From positions 72,627 to 136,626 of the forward strand of contig NZ_JANZKV010000062.1 in assembly GCF_025060895.1 (NCBI RefSeq): a DNA stretch of 64,000 nt. The letters are read 5' to 3'. The translations under genes were made by a program, and so were the position numbers. The notes under the pieces are model-generated. The model was not told the origin of the DNA. It saw only the letters and a list, made by a program, of their open reading frames with translations, and made no database searches. Below, in pieces: positions 1 to 8,940 of this stretch (position 1 is the stretch's first letter; each line of letters begins with the position of its first letter). Source of the DNA: Stieleria sedimenti (GTDB lineage Bacteria > Planctomycetota > Planctomycetia > Pirellulales > Pirellulaceae).

Positions 1-1
1 C

Positions 2-58
2 GGCAACGTCGACTCCGCTAGCCTCAAAGCCATCCACTTCACGCCGGTGGGGCAGTAG
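2..58 (+). CDS. C-terminal end of a gene cut by the window edge
   Basis: The frame starting at base 2 is open from the window edge to a TAG at 56-58. It encodes 18 residues ending AIHFTPVGQ. Codon use resembles the neighbours and the frame stops just before a repeat-rich spacer, which suits a real 3' end. Too little is visible to name a family, and a chance open frame of this length is possible. Confidence 0.4.
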   Translation, partial: GNVDSASLKAIHFTPVGQ

Positions 59-94
59 GGGTCCGTCGAGCGATAAAGGTCACGCCGCGACTCG

Positions 95-294
95 TTCCCA
101 GGCTCCGCCCTACGCCGTGAACGATTTATTTCCTGTGCTTGACGTGGTTGTAGCGGCAGGGCGCAAGCCCTCCGGTGCCGCTTCTTTGCCAACACACCGG
201 AGGGCTCGCGCCCTACCGCTAAAAAGCCAACACAGCGGAGGGCTCGCGCCCTACCGCTAAAAAGTCGTTCACGGCGTGGGGCTCCGCTTGGGAA
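95..294. repeat. Nested palindromic intergenic repeat
   Basis: Outer arms 95-124 and 265-294 are inverted copies of 30 bp (ttcccaggctccgccctacg... against its near-complement). Inside lies a second palindrome: arm 151-177 (tagcggcagggcgcaagccc...) pairs with 195-221. The same inner core recurs at 18021-18091, so it is a dispersed element. It sits in the spacer left of a minus-strand gene. A transposon-derived or BIME-like role is inference. Confidence 0.8.
188..263. repeat. Two tandem 38-bp copies of the palindrome arm
   Basis: Bases 188-225 and 226-263 are head-to-tail copies of the same 38-bp unit (gccaacacaccggagggctc...), differing at one position. The right arm of the inner palindrome has therefore been duplicated in place. 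Confidence 0.85.
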
Positions 295-448
295 CTCAAT
301 TCAGGCCGGCTCCGCCGGCGGACCACGGAGGCAGAGCCTGGGCTGCGAAAATCCCCGCTATTTCATCCGTTGTGCCGGATAAGACATTGGTTGTTCTTGT
401 TCCGTGGTGGATCAAGAATCACTCGGCTCGGTTCGCCAAAGGCGATCA

Positions 449-655
449 ACAACATAGCCTGGGGTGAGACCGGATGAGCCCCAGCGAATCCGGGCGTAAC
501 CCCAGGTCCACGATCCACCGAAAACCCTCCCCCTTTCGATCGGCCGGCGGCTCTGCCGCCGGCCGATCGAAAGGGGGAGAGAGCGGGTTTGGCTTTCTTT
601 CCCTGGGGTGGCGGTCACTCCGCTGCGCTCGTTCCCTGACCCCAGGCTATGTTGT
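449..655. repeat. Nested palindrome with a perfect 24-bp hairpin
   Basis: Outer inverted arms are 449-465 (acaacatagcctggggt) and 639-655, an exact 17-bp match. In the middle, 528-551 and 555-578 form a perfect 24-bp stem around the 3-nt loop tct. The segment has no convincing gene; open frames across it are palindrome by-products. The hairpin could act as a terminator-like or recombination structure, which is inference. Confidence 0.8.
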
Positions 656-674
656 GAATGCCCTTGGGGCAATT

Positions 675-711
675 GCAGCGACCGGGAATCGCCTGAAGGC
701 TAAAACACCAA
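675..711. repeat. Dispersed repeat, copy 1
   Basis: The sequence gcagcgaccgggaatcgcct and its continuation nearly match 7754-7790 (gcagcgaccaggaatcgcct...). Both copies lie just beyond the stop codon of a minus-strand gene (the DUF1501 gene here, the AlkC-like gene there). Confidence 0.7.
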
Positions 712-745
712 CGTCTATGCCCGTATCGTTCGTGTCGGACACTCT

Positions 746-2191
746 TTACGACAGGATTTCATCGACAACGCGTGCCGGTCGGCCTGCGGTCAGCAGTTCC
801 TGGCGTCCGTTGTGGTGAAAGACCAACTCGTTCCAGTCCAATCCGAATTGGTGCAACAGCGTCGCCTGGTAGTCGTTGGGCGTCACCTTGTTTTCGACCG
901 CGCGATGGCCGAATTCATCGGTCGCACCGAACGTCATCCCCGGTTTGATGCCTCCTCCGGCGAGCCACATGCTGAATCCCTGGCCGTTGTGGTCGCGCCC
1001 ATGCTTTTCCGGCGCCCCCTGGTTTTGCGTCACCGGCAACCGACCAATTTCACCGCCCCAGTGAACCATCACTTCATCCAGCATGCCGCGTTGTTTCAGG
1101 TCCTTGACCAACGCTGCGGACGGCTTGTCCGTCTTGCGACAGATCGATGGCAACGCCGTGCCGAGGTTGCTGTGGTTGTCCCAGGGCTGGCCGTTGAGAA
1201 ACAACTGCACAAAACGCACGCCCCGCTCGACCAGACGACGCGCGATCAGACAACGCGTTCCGTACTCGCGCGTTGCGTCGTCGTTGATGCCGTACAACTC
1301 GTGGGTTGCCTTGGTTTCCTTGGAAATGTCGAGAGCTTCACGGGCGGCCGTTTGCATCCGCGCGGCCAATTCATAGCTGGCGATGCGGGCCTCTAAATCA
1401 CTGGCACCGGGGAACCGCTCCGCATGGTTTCGGTTAAGCGTTTGCAAGAAATCCAGGTTCTGACGCTGCGGCAATCCTTGCAGATGCGAGGGCGCATCAA
1501 GATTTAAAATCCGTGGCTCCTTGGGACGCAGGACGGTGCCTTGATAAAGTGCCGGCATGAACCCGCTGGACCAGTTGTTGGTGCCGTCAACGGGATGTCC
1601 GCCCGGGTCGGTCAACACCATGTAGGCGGGCAACTCTTGTGTCTCGCTGCCCAAGCCATACAACAACCACGACGCCAAGTGGGCTCGACCGGTCACACCG
1701 GGGATGCCACCGTGAAAGTAGCGGATCGACACTTCGTGGCCGTTCGCGCCGGTGTGCATGCTGCGGATCAAGCAGATGTCGTCGACGATCTCTGCCGTCT
1801 CGGGCAACAACTCGGATAGTTCGGTCCCGCATTGGCCATGCTTGGCGAACTTCCACCGCGTCCCCATCAGCTTCTTGCTGGCTTCGTTGACGAAACTGTA
1901 GCCGACTTCGCCTTGGTATTCGGTGCCGTCGTATTTGGTCAGCTCCGGCTTGGGATCGGTCAAGTCCATGTGTGACGGCCCGCCGTGCTGGAACAGCGAG
2001 ATCATCGCCTTGGCCTTGGGCGGATGATGCGTCGGTTTCAGCCCCAAGTCAAACGTGGGCGGCTGCATGGGGACGTTTTTCGGTTTCGCAGCCAATTGTT
2101 CTTGTTGCAACAGCCAAGCCAGCGCGACCGAACCGATCCCCAATGCCTGGCGGTTTAGAAAACAGCGGCGGGTGAGCGTTTCATTCCACAT
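746..2191 (-). CDS. DUF1501 family exported protein
   Basis: A DUF1501 protein, abundant in planctomycetes and related to the sulfatase/alkaline phosphatase fold; its substrate is unknown. The N-terminus carries a twin-arginine-like stretch (TRRCFLNRQ) followed by a hydrophobic segment, so export is likely. Family landmarks include ISLFQHGGPSHMDLTDPKP, a GANGHEVS segment, WDNHSN and EKHGRDHNGQGFSMW, which holds conserved His/Asp residues. The start is placed at 2191 (MWNETLTRRCF); an in-frame ATG at 2203 is also possible. Either way it overlaps the 3' end of the upstream PSCyt1/DUF1553 gene, the usual gene pair in this phylum, implying translational coupling. Confidence 0.9.
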   Translation of the reverse strand: MWNETLTRRCFLNRQALGIGSVALAWLLQQEQLAAKPKNVPMQPPTFDLGLKPTHHPPKAKAMISLFQHGGPSHMDLTDPKPELTKYDGTEYQGEVGYSFVNEASKKLMGTRWKFAKHGQCGTELSELLPETAEIVDDICLIRSMHTGANGHEVSIRYFHGGIPGVTGRAHLASWLLYGLGSETQELPAYMVLTDPGGHPVDGTNNWSSGFMPALYQGTVLRPKEPRILNLDAPSHLQGLPQRQNLDFLQTLNRNHAERFPGASDLEARIASYELAARMQTAAREALDISKETKATHELYGINDDATREYGTRCLIARRLVERGVRFVQLFLNGQPWDNHSNLGTALPSICRKTDKPSAALVKDLKQRGMLDEVMVHWGGEIGRLPVTQNQGAPEKHGRDHNGQGFSMWLAGGGIKPGMTFGATDEFGHRAVENKVTPNDYQATLLHQFGLDWNELVFHHNGRQELLTAGRPARVVDEILS

Positions 2192-5100
2192 ACAAGAACT
2201 CATTGGAACTGAGGAGCGACTGACACAGATTGGTCATCGCTTGAGAGACACTTGTCCTGCCCGGCGGGATGGCCTCGGGCATCGCACCCATCATCCGAAT
2301 TTGGTCGGCGATGAATTTGACGGCCAGCGCCAGTTCGTCGCCGCGGGGCTGGCGGTTGTAGGCGAGTTCCCAGGCACGAACGATCTGGCCGGGTACCGCA
2401 TCGGTCGACTCGGCGGGGCCGGCGAATTGATCTTGCGAGCGAAACGCTTCATCCGCCCCAGATGGTTCCGTCAAACGGATCATCACCGGCCAGGTGAACG
2501 AGTCGGAAGTGTGGTTGGTTCGGCAGTCGGTGATGAAGTCGATCGTGTCGCCGGTTCGCAATTCAATGCGGTCGACCGTCGTCTCCACCGTGCCGTGCTG
2601 TGCGACCCAGTCCCCGATCAAACCTGATCGACTCGACACGATACGCCCCCGCACGCCATCGCCGTTTGTCGACGGATGATGCAAGGCTCCGCTGATCGCG
2701 ATCACACCGTCACGCGGCGCCACCCAGCGACGAACGACCGATCGATCGACATCATGGGGATGTCCGCCGCCGGCGCTGAGGTGTGCCCAGCCGAGCTGGG
2801 TATCCGGCAGCGTTTCGCCACCACTCCAATGCGTTCCCGTCCAGTGCGGAAACGGCGTGAATTTGGTGCGTTCGCTGTCTTCGTCGAACCCGCCATGACC
2901 GTATTGCCACTGTGATTGCTTGGGAGCCGGCACTTGGGGAAGTGACGCCAACCGCTGCTCCGGCAACGCAACCGCTTCTTGCGCCGCACGGTCAGCCAGT
3001 TTGGCGGATTGATCGAGAATGAATTCCCCGTTGAGCAACATCAACGACTGGGTCGCCACTGTCGAACTGACTCGGTTTTCACAATTGGTTTCCATGACCG
3101 GCGCATCAAAGGTCTGCAACAGCGCGACGGGGCGGCTGCGGCGAGCCTGGACGTACAAACTGCGTCGCGATTGCGGCCCGTCGACGACGACCTGTCCGGT
3201 TTCGTCTTCTTTGATGTTGACCGGCGGACCGAACAATCGGCGATCGAGCGATCCCGACGCCACCAGCATCCGGTCGCGAATCGTTTCGGCTTCCAATCGG
3301 CGCAGGGTCCGCGCGTAGGGGTTCGCCGAAGTGGGGACAACGCTCTGCCGCCAAAGTGCCGAAGAGAGGATCAGGCGATGCAGCCGTTTGAGACTCCAGC
3401 CCTGTTCCACGAACTCGGCCGCCAACCAATCGAGCAGCCGGGGATCCGAAGGCATCGCACCAAGCTTGCCAAATTCACCGGGCGTGGCGACCAGCCCCTT
3501 GCCGAAGTGATGCATCCAAACGCGATTGACGATCACGCGAGAGAGCAACGGATTGTCGCGATCGGTCAACCAGTGTGCGAAGGCAAGTCGACGTCCCGTT
3601 GACGCGAACTCGGGGTCGTTGACCGGAAACTCGACCTGCCGGCCTTCCGGTGAAGCGACTTCCGGTGCAGCCGGCATGACGGTTTGCTTCGGTTGGCCGG
3701 GATCACCGCGGTGAAACAGTTTGGTTTCCGGGACGTGCCCCGCCGGTTCGACCAACGCCCGCAAAAATTCTTCGGTCGGCTTCTCGGCCCGCACTTCGGC
3801 GATCCGTTTGCTGATCTCGGCCAGTTTGGGTTTCGAATCAGGAATGTATTGGTACAGATTGCCGGGGGTAATATTGACGCTGGGGTTGGCCGCCAACAGT
3901 TTCTTCTGCTCGTCGTTTCGTTCCTTGGCAGGCGTTTGGTACGCCTGGCGGAGCGAAGTCCGCAGCGGTTCCTCGTAGTTGAGCAGTTCCTTGTCGAGTG
4001 CCTGCTTCATGTATTCGGCCTGCCGCTGGCTTCTCTCCTGCTCGATCTTCTTTGCTTCGATTTCCACCTCCGCGGAACGTTCGCGGTCGGCGGCGGTGTA
4101 CAGCGAAACCAGACGTGCCCCCGGTGTCTTCCAGTCCTTCCAATCCAGCGCCGGTTCGAAAACCGCGCGGAGCGCGTAGTAATCGGTTTGCAGGATCGGA
4201 TCGTAGCGATGGTCGTGACACTGGGCACAGTGAAAGCTCAACCCCATCAGCGACGTCCCGACAATCTTGATCGTGTCGATCATGACCTGATTGCGTGCTT
4301 CGTCATGATTGGCTCCGTTGCCGGTTCCATCGGCGGCCATCCGCAGAAAGCCGGTCGCGGTCAGCAATTCAATTTGTTCGGCCGTCAGATCGCCGTTGCG
4401 GGGACCGGCGAGTTCGTCGCCGGCGAGCTGTTGGATGATGAATTGATCGAACGGTTTGTCTGCATTGAGTGCACGAATGACCCAGTCGCGATACTTCCAG
4501 GCCCAAGCACGCTCGGGGTCGGCCACGGTATAGCCTTCGGAGTCGGCGTAGCCGGCGACATCCAGCCAATGTCGTCCCCAGCGTTCGCCATAGTGCGGCG
4601 AATCGAGCAGTTCGGTCAGCAGGTGGTCGTACCAGTCTTCCCGTGAATCGTTGCGCCAACGTTGTACCTCCTCGGCCGATGGCGGCAGACCGACCAGGTC
4701 AAAATAGACGCGGATGACCAACGTCGTGCGATCCGCCTCGGGTTCCAGCGGTACCGGTTGCCCCTCGCCGTCTCGTAACACGATGGAATCGATCGGGTTT
4801 CGGACGCGGGGATGGTCCGCCAGCGGCGGGGCCTCGTCGGTCGCGATCGGCTGAAACGCCCAGTACGCCCGTTCTTCGGGGGTGATCCCCAAGCCGGGGC
4901 CGATCGAATCGGGTTCCTTCCGTGCGGTGGGAGCGCCCGCCGCGATCCATTGCTTCAAAATCGCGGTCTCCTCGTCGGGGACGTTGTGATCTCCCGGAGG
5001 CATTTCACCGTCGATGACGCGTTGCAGCAGCAAGCTTTCCTCAGGATCGCCGGGCACGATCGACGCACCGCTGTCACCGCCCGCTTTCATCAACCGAACA

Positions 5101-5297
5101 AGCCGCAGGTCCAAGCCGCCTTCCAATTCCGCCGTCGCCCCGTGGCAATCAAAACAATGGGCGCGAAAGATCGGCCGGATGTGCTGCTCGTAAGTCAGCT
5201 TTTGCGTCGATGTTTCTTCCGCCGACGACGACCGAACACCGGTCAACGAAGTGTGCATGCAAATCAGCAGCACGATCAAAAACGATGTGCGGGTCAT
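2181..5297 (-). CDS. PSCyt1/DUF1549/DUF1553 planctomycete cytochrome-type protein
   Basis: A large exported protein of about 1038 residues. The chosen start (5297) gives a clean signal peptide (MTRTSFLIVLLICMHTSLTG); the open frame runs 31 codons further upstream without one. A PSCyt1 haem-binding-like motif, CFDCH, lies at about residues 48-52. DUF1549 follows, with a second motif (CAQCHDHRYDP) typical of that domain, then DUF1553 (about 600-1030; AFAHWLTDRDNPLLSRVIVN). A roughly 150-residue beta-rich insert (WQYGHGGFDEDSER onward) interrupts DUF1553. It is paired with the overlapping DUF1501 gene. A role in periplasmic redox or polysaccharide breakdown has been proposed for such pairs but is not shown here. 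Confidence 0.92.
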   Translation of the reverse strand: MTRTSFLIVLLICMHTSLTGVRSSSAEETSTQKLTYEQHIRPIFRAHCFDCHGATAELEGGLDLRLVRLMKAGGDSGASIVPGDPEESLLLQRVIDGEMPPGDHNVPDEETAILKQWIAAGAPTARKEPDSIGPGLGITPEERAYWAFQPIATDEAPPLADHPRVRNPIDSIVLRDGEGQPVPLEPEADRTTLVIRVYFDLVGLPPSAEEVQRWRNDSREDWYDHLLTELLDSPHYGERWGRHWLDVAGYADSEGYTVADPERAWAWKYRDWVIRALNADKPFDQFIIQQLAGDELAGPRNGDLTAEQIELLTATGFLRMAADGTGNGANHDEARNQVMIDTIKIVGTSLMGLSFHCAQCHDHRYDPILQTDYYALRAVFEPALDWKDWKTPGARLVSLYTAADRERSAEVEIEAKKIEQERSQRQAEYMKQALDKELLNYEEPLRTSLRQAYQTPAKERNDEQKKLLAANPSVNITPGNLYQYIPDSKPKLAEISKRIAEVRAEKPTEEFLRALVEPAGHVPETKLFHRGDPGQPKQTVMPAAPEVASPEGRQVEFPVNDPEFASTGRRLAFAHWLTDRDNPLLSRVIVNRVWMHHFGKGLVATPGEFGKLGAMPSDPRLLDWLAAEFVEQGWSLKRLHRLILSSALWRQSVVPTSANPYARTLRRLEAETIRDRMLVASGSLDRRLFGPPVNIKEDETGQVVVDGPQSRRSLYVQARRSRPVALLQTFDAPVMETNCENRVSSTVATQSLMLLNGEFILDQSAKLADRAAQEAVALPEQRLASLPQVPAPKQSQWQYGHGGFDEDSERTKFTPFPHWTGTHWSGGETLPDTQLGWAHLSAGGGHPHDVDRSVVRRWVAPRDGVIAISGALHHPSTNGDGVRGRIVSSRSGLIGDWVAQHGTVETTVDRIELRTGDTIDFITDCRTNHTSDSFTWPVMIRLTEPSGADEAFRSQDQFAGPAESTDAVPGQIVRAWELAYNRQPRGDELALAVKFIADQIRMMGAMPEAIPPGRTSVSQAMTNLCQSLLSSNEFLYVE

Positions 5298-5671
5298 CGT
5301 CAAAATCTCGAGAGCGCGAGTGGGGTGGGATCGGAACGCTCGGCCGAACGAGTCGGCACGGCTTGAGTGCTTCGATTGAACCGTTAGCATACTCGAAAAC
5401 CATGGCCGCCGTCACTGCAGCCTCCACCCCCGCCTCGCCCCTTCCGGTTGCCAGGCCTCCCCTGAAGAGCGACGGTGGCCGGTCCCAGAGTAACGGGTGT
5501 CGGCTCCGCAATGCCGTCGGCTCGGGGGGAGCAGCAAGACTCTAAACGGGGCAGTCCATTTACCGAATCTTTATCCACCCGGAGGGTTTCCGGCGAAACC
5601 AAAACCGGACCGGATCGGTTAAACACTGGATCCAGGTGCCAACTGTAACGACGAGTGATGGGGTTCGATTT

Positions 5672-7693
5672 GTGAAACAATGGTCTTTTTTCGGCCTTGC
5701 CATCTCCTTGCTCCTGCTCGTCATCGGAGCCGCCAATGGATTGATCTTTCGGTCTCAGCAGGCGAGCGTTCCAGCTCATGCAACGGAATCGGAGATCACC
5801 CATGCCAATGCGTCTGTCGATGCGCATGTCGATGCGTTGCAACTCAGCCTGACGGCAGCGGACGCATTCGCAACACGATCGTTGGACGAAACGATGGCAT
5901 CACAAGAAGCCGTGTTAACCGATCTTGCGAGAGCGTACGGTGACGAATCCAATCCGACCTTTGCCCATTCATTTCTCTCGGCGTCGGACGTGACTTATTC
6001 GCAGTACGTTCAGAATCAGCACTATGGAAAAAGCGATCAGGCGGCAAAAGTCTTCTTTCGGCTCGGACAAGCGAGATTCCTGCAAGGAGATGGATTGTCG
6101 GCGATCGACTCGTTGAATCAATCGATCGCATCGCCATCCACCTCGCGTGATCCAAAACTTCGATCCCGCGTTCAGAATATGCGTGGTTGCGTTTTCGCGA
6201 CTCTGGGGGACTGGGATTCGGCAATCGTCGACTTCCAAGAAAGTTTTACGTCGCTGGTGGGACAACCAAATTGTCGTCAACTTGCCGCGGTCGCATTGCG
6301 CAACCTTTGCTTTGCGACACAAGCTCAAGGTCTCGATGGCAAAGACTATTTGCAGAAAGCGATCGAGTTTCTGTCACCCTGGTCAGAAGCAACGTCGTTG
6401 ACCATCGAACACGAAATGCTGGTCGACTTTCGTGCAGAACTCTATCTGTTGCTGCAGATGAACGGCGACCGAGATCAGGGGAAACGCGTTCTCAGCCAAG
6501 CTCGCGATGACCTCAACTCCTTGCTCGTCAAGTCTCAGAACTTGGCCAAACGCGAGGCCCATCGCTATCGATATGAAGACGCCCTGCGACGGATCGAGGC
6601 TTGCACGGGGGCGATCTCGAAGGCCGGCCAGGGAGACGCCGGTCCCGGTGTTGCCGATCATCAACCGATGCTGCAGTGGCGTCCGCTCGTCGATCTCAGG
6701 AGCGAGCTAGTCGCCTCCGACAGCTTGTTTCGCGGAACGATGGTCGCGGAATTCGAACCACAAGCGAGCTTTGCCATCGCGTGGTGTTCGTTTGATTGGA
6801 CCGAAAAACTGGTCACGAACATCGCCAAACATCTTTGCGCCCGCGCCAATCTGATCGTCATTGCCGACAACGCGAATTCGCAAACGCGAGCCAAACGGGC
6901 ACTCACCGCTGCCGGTATCGATCTCAGTCGTGTGGATTTTCGGGTGTTGGAAACCGAAGTGCCCTGGTTTCGCGATAGCGGGCCGATCGTCTCGACCGCA
7001 CCCGGCGGCCAATCGATCTGGTTTGACTCGCTACTCAGCCGACGGAATACCGATTTCCGACCGATCTGTGATTCGTTGCCCGAACGAATCATCGATGACG
7101 GAACCACACTGTTCAGCCGCACGCCGTTGCGAGTCGAAGGCGGCATGATCCTCTCCAACGGACAAGGCTTGACAATCACTTCCGAAGCGATGCTGCGCAA
7201 GAACCAGGACTACGGTTTTTCATCTGATGCGATCACACGTGAATTGCAGCGCATTTGCGGGGCGAAAAAGCTGGTCGTCGTCAAATCGCTGGAAGACGAA
7301 CCCACCTCCCACGTGGATATGTTTCTAACGTTCGTCGACCCCGTCACGGTGGTCGTCGGCCAGTACGCTGATCCTGACGATCCCAACACGGCGATTCTCG
7401 ATGAGGTCGCCCGGCAACTTTCGAAGATGGATCACGAAGGGCAACGACTGCGTGTGCATCGTGTCCCAATGCCGAAACGAGGCGACAACCATTTCAGAAC
7501 CTACACCAACGTCGTGTTCGCAAATGGGGTCTTATTGGTACCGTCCTACGCCGGCCACGAAAGCCTCGAATCAGAGGTCCGCGGCATTTACCATAAGCTC
7601 CTGCCGAACTGGGAAATCGTGTTCATCGACTGTTCACGTATTATCGAACTCGACGGCGCCCTCCATTGCCTGACCGCCAACCTCGGATCCTAA
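5672..7693 (+). CDS. Membrane-anchored TPR protein fused to an agmatine/peptidylarginine deiminase domain
   Basis: About 673 residues. A single N-terminal membrane segment (WSFFGLAISLLLLVIGAANG) is followed by a helical TPR-like region (about 95-330; AKVFFRLGQARFLQGDGLSA) and a C-terminal PAD_porph domain. Catalytic-type motifs are present: WFRDSG (W432-D435), EGGMILSNG, SHVDMF (H547) and the terminal GALHCLT with C666 as likely nucleophile. The family hydrolyses guanidinium groups of agmatine or peptidyl-arginine. The start is uncertain: GTG at 5672 gives the best membrane anchor, while a GTG at 5636 adds 12 residues. The membrane plus TPR plus deiminase arrangement differs from the usual free-standing cytosolic agmatine deiminase of about 350 residues. 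Substrate cannot be told from sequence. Confidence 0.82.
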   Translation: MKQWSFFGLAISLLLLVIGAANGLIFRSQQASVPAHATESEITHANASVDAHVDALQLSLTAADAFATRSLDETMASQEAVLTDLARAYGDESNPTFAHSFLSASDVTYSQYVQNQHYGKSDQAAKVFFRLGQARFLQGDGLSAIDSLNQSIASPSTSRDPKLRSRVQNMRGCVFATLGDWDSAIVDFQESFTSLVGQPNCRQLAAVALRNLCFATQAQGLDGKDYLQKAIEFLSPWSEATSLTIEHEMLVDFRAELYLLLQMNGDRDQGKRVLSQARDDLNSLLVKSQNLAKREAHRYRYEDALRRIEACTGAISKAGQGDAGPGVADHQPMLQWRPLVDLRSELVASDSLFRGTMVAEFEPQASFAIAWCSFDWTEKLVTNIAKHLCARANLIVIADNANSQTRAKRALTAAGIDLSRVDFRVLETEVPWFRDSGPIVSTAPGGQSIWFDSLLSRRNTDFRPICDSLPERIIDDGTTLFSRTPLRVEGGMILSNGQGLTITSEAMLRKNQDYGFSSDAITRELQRICGAKKLVVVKSLEDEPTSHVDMFLTFVDPVTVVVGQYADPDDPNTAILDEVARQLSKMDHEGQRLRVHRVPMPKRGDNHFRTYTNVVFANGVLLVPSYAGHESLESEVRGIYHKLLPNWEIVFIDCSRIIELDGALHCLTANLGS

Positions 7694-7753
7694 AAAGGTG
7701 GCGCGGGACTGAGTGTTGGTGTGCAGGCTTTAGCCGCCCCCTGTCGCTGCTAC

Positions 7754-7790
7754 GCAGCGACCAGGAATCGCCTCAAGGCTAACAACCAAC
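7754..7790. repeat. Dispersed repeat, copy 2
   Basis: Near-identical to 675-711 (gcagcgaccaggaatcgcct, then caaggctaa). It ends three bases before the stop codon of the AlkC-like gene, between two convergent genes. Confidence 0.7.
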
Positions 7791-7792
7791 GG

Positions 7793-8935
7793 TCAGGGTA
7801 GCAGCTCAAAAGATTGCGTCCCGAACGGCTTTCCGTTGATCTGCAGCGTGACGTGATGTGTTCCCGGATAGAGTGTGTAGGTGGTCGCGTTGGCCCGCAA
7901 GACATGCCGCTTTCGCATCGAGAGGGATGAACCCGATTTCAGTGCCAATTGCTTGAGCTTGTGGACTTTGGGCGAGTGCTTTCCGTTGGCCTTCACGAAA
8001 TCGATCACGTAGTCCACCATCAGCGATTCATCACGCCGCGCCGCAACTTCGAAGGATATGTCGATCGCTTCGCCCGGTCGAATCTTCGATCGCTTGAGCT
8101 TGTAACCGCTGACTTCGATCTGTGGATCGGGCCGAAACCCCAAGAAGGCGAGTGCCTCAGCGGAACCTTGTTTGACCAGCGTGCGGAGTGCATGCCTGCT
8201 GATCCAGCGTAGCTCTTTCTCGTCCTGCTTGGCTGCTTGTTTCCAGCGCTGAAGCATTTCCAAGACCAAGTCCGGATGGGACTTGGTCAAGTCGTTCAAA
8301 TGATTGGCAACCGAGCGTGTGACGTAACGTGTCGGATCGGCATGCAACTGCTCGAGCAGCGGCAGCGGAGTGGTCACAGGAATCGACAGCCGCTTGGACC
8401 ATGGCAGTTTCGGACGAGTCCCTTCGCTGACCAAGCGTCGCACGTGATAATTCTTATGGGTCGACCACTTTTGCAGTTCGTTCAGTGTCCGTTCGGGATG
8501 TCCGTTGAGAAACGCGCGAATCGCATCCTCCATCGAAAACCGCTGGGTCAGTGCCTTGAGTGTCCGCAGCGATCGATTGACGTGCTTCTTCTCCAGTCCG
8601 TTGCGAACGACAAATTCGCCCAACGGAGCAAAAATGAAGTCGCCAAAATCATCGTCCGTTTTGCGGGGATCCAACGGCGGCGGCATTGCGTCGGTGATCT
8701 GTTGTGCGGCGACCGCGAAATCCGGCGAAAGATGTTTTTCCAGCCGCTCGGCGAGGTGGACGATGCGTTCTTTCAACTCCAACCGCGAAAGCCCCTTCAT
8801 CGACTCGCGGACAAAACGGTCGGAGTCAAACCGGGAATCCGCAGCGGCAAACAAGCCGGCGAGATACTCGATGCGTTCCCGATTGAACAGCTGGTCTTTG
8901 AGGCTGAATCCGGCCGAACCCTTCTCAGTTGGCAT
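7793..8935 (-). CDS. AlkC-type DNA alkylation repair glycosylase with Ig-like domain
   Basis: 380 residues. The first 270 or so form HEAT-like helical repeats of the AlkC/AlkD DNA glycosylase superfamily (RTLNELQKWSTHKNYHVRRL, SVANHLNDLTKSHPD, WISRHALRTLVKQG). These enzymes excise cationic alkylated bases such as 3-methyladenine without base flipping. From about residue 280 the chain becomes beta-rich (KLKRSKIRPGEAIDISFEV), matching the immunoglobulin-like C-terminal domain described for the AlkC-beta subgroup. It lies 5 bp downstream of the pentapeptide-repeat gene, so the two are probably co-transcribed. Cytoplasmic; no signal peptide. Confidence 0.85.
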   Translation of the reverse strand: MPTEKGSAGFSLKDQLFNRERIEYLAGLFAAADSRFDSDRFVRESMKGLSRLELKERIVHLAERLEKHLSPDFAVAAQQITDAMPPPLDPRKTDDDFGDFIFAPLGEFVVRNGLEKKHVNRSLRTLKALTQRFSMEDAIRAFLNGHPERTLNELQKWSTHKNYHVRRLVSEGTRPKLPWSKRLSIPVTTPLPLLEQLHADPTRYVTRSVANHLNDLTKSHPDLVLEMLQRWKQAAKQDEKELRWISRHALRTLVKQGSAEALAFLGFRPDPQIEVSGYKLKRSKIRPGEAIDISFEVAARRDESLMVDYVIDFVKANGKHSPKVHKLKQLALKSGSSLSMRKRHVLRANATTYTLYPGTHHVTLQINGKPFGTQSFELLP

Positions 8936-8940
8936 GTCAC

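Noticed and set aside
3684..4646. 320-codon plus-strand open frame
   Set aside because: It is antisense to the PSCyt1/DUF1549/DUF1553 gene, has no family resemblance and only reflects high-GC third-position bias.
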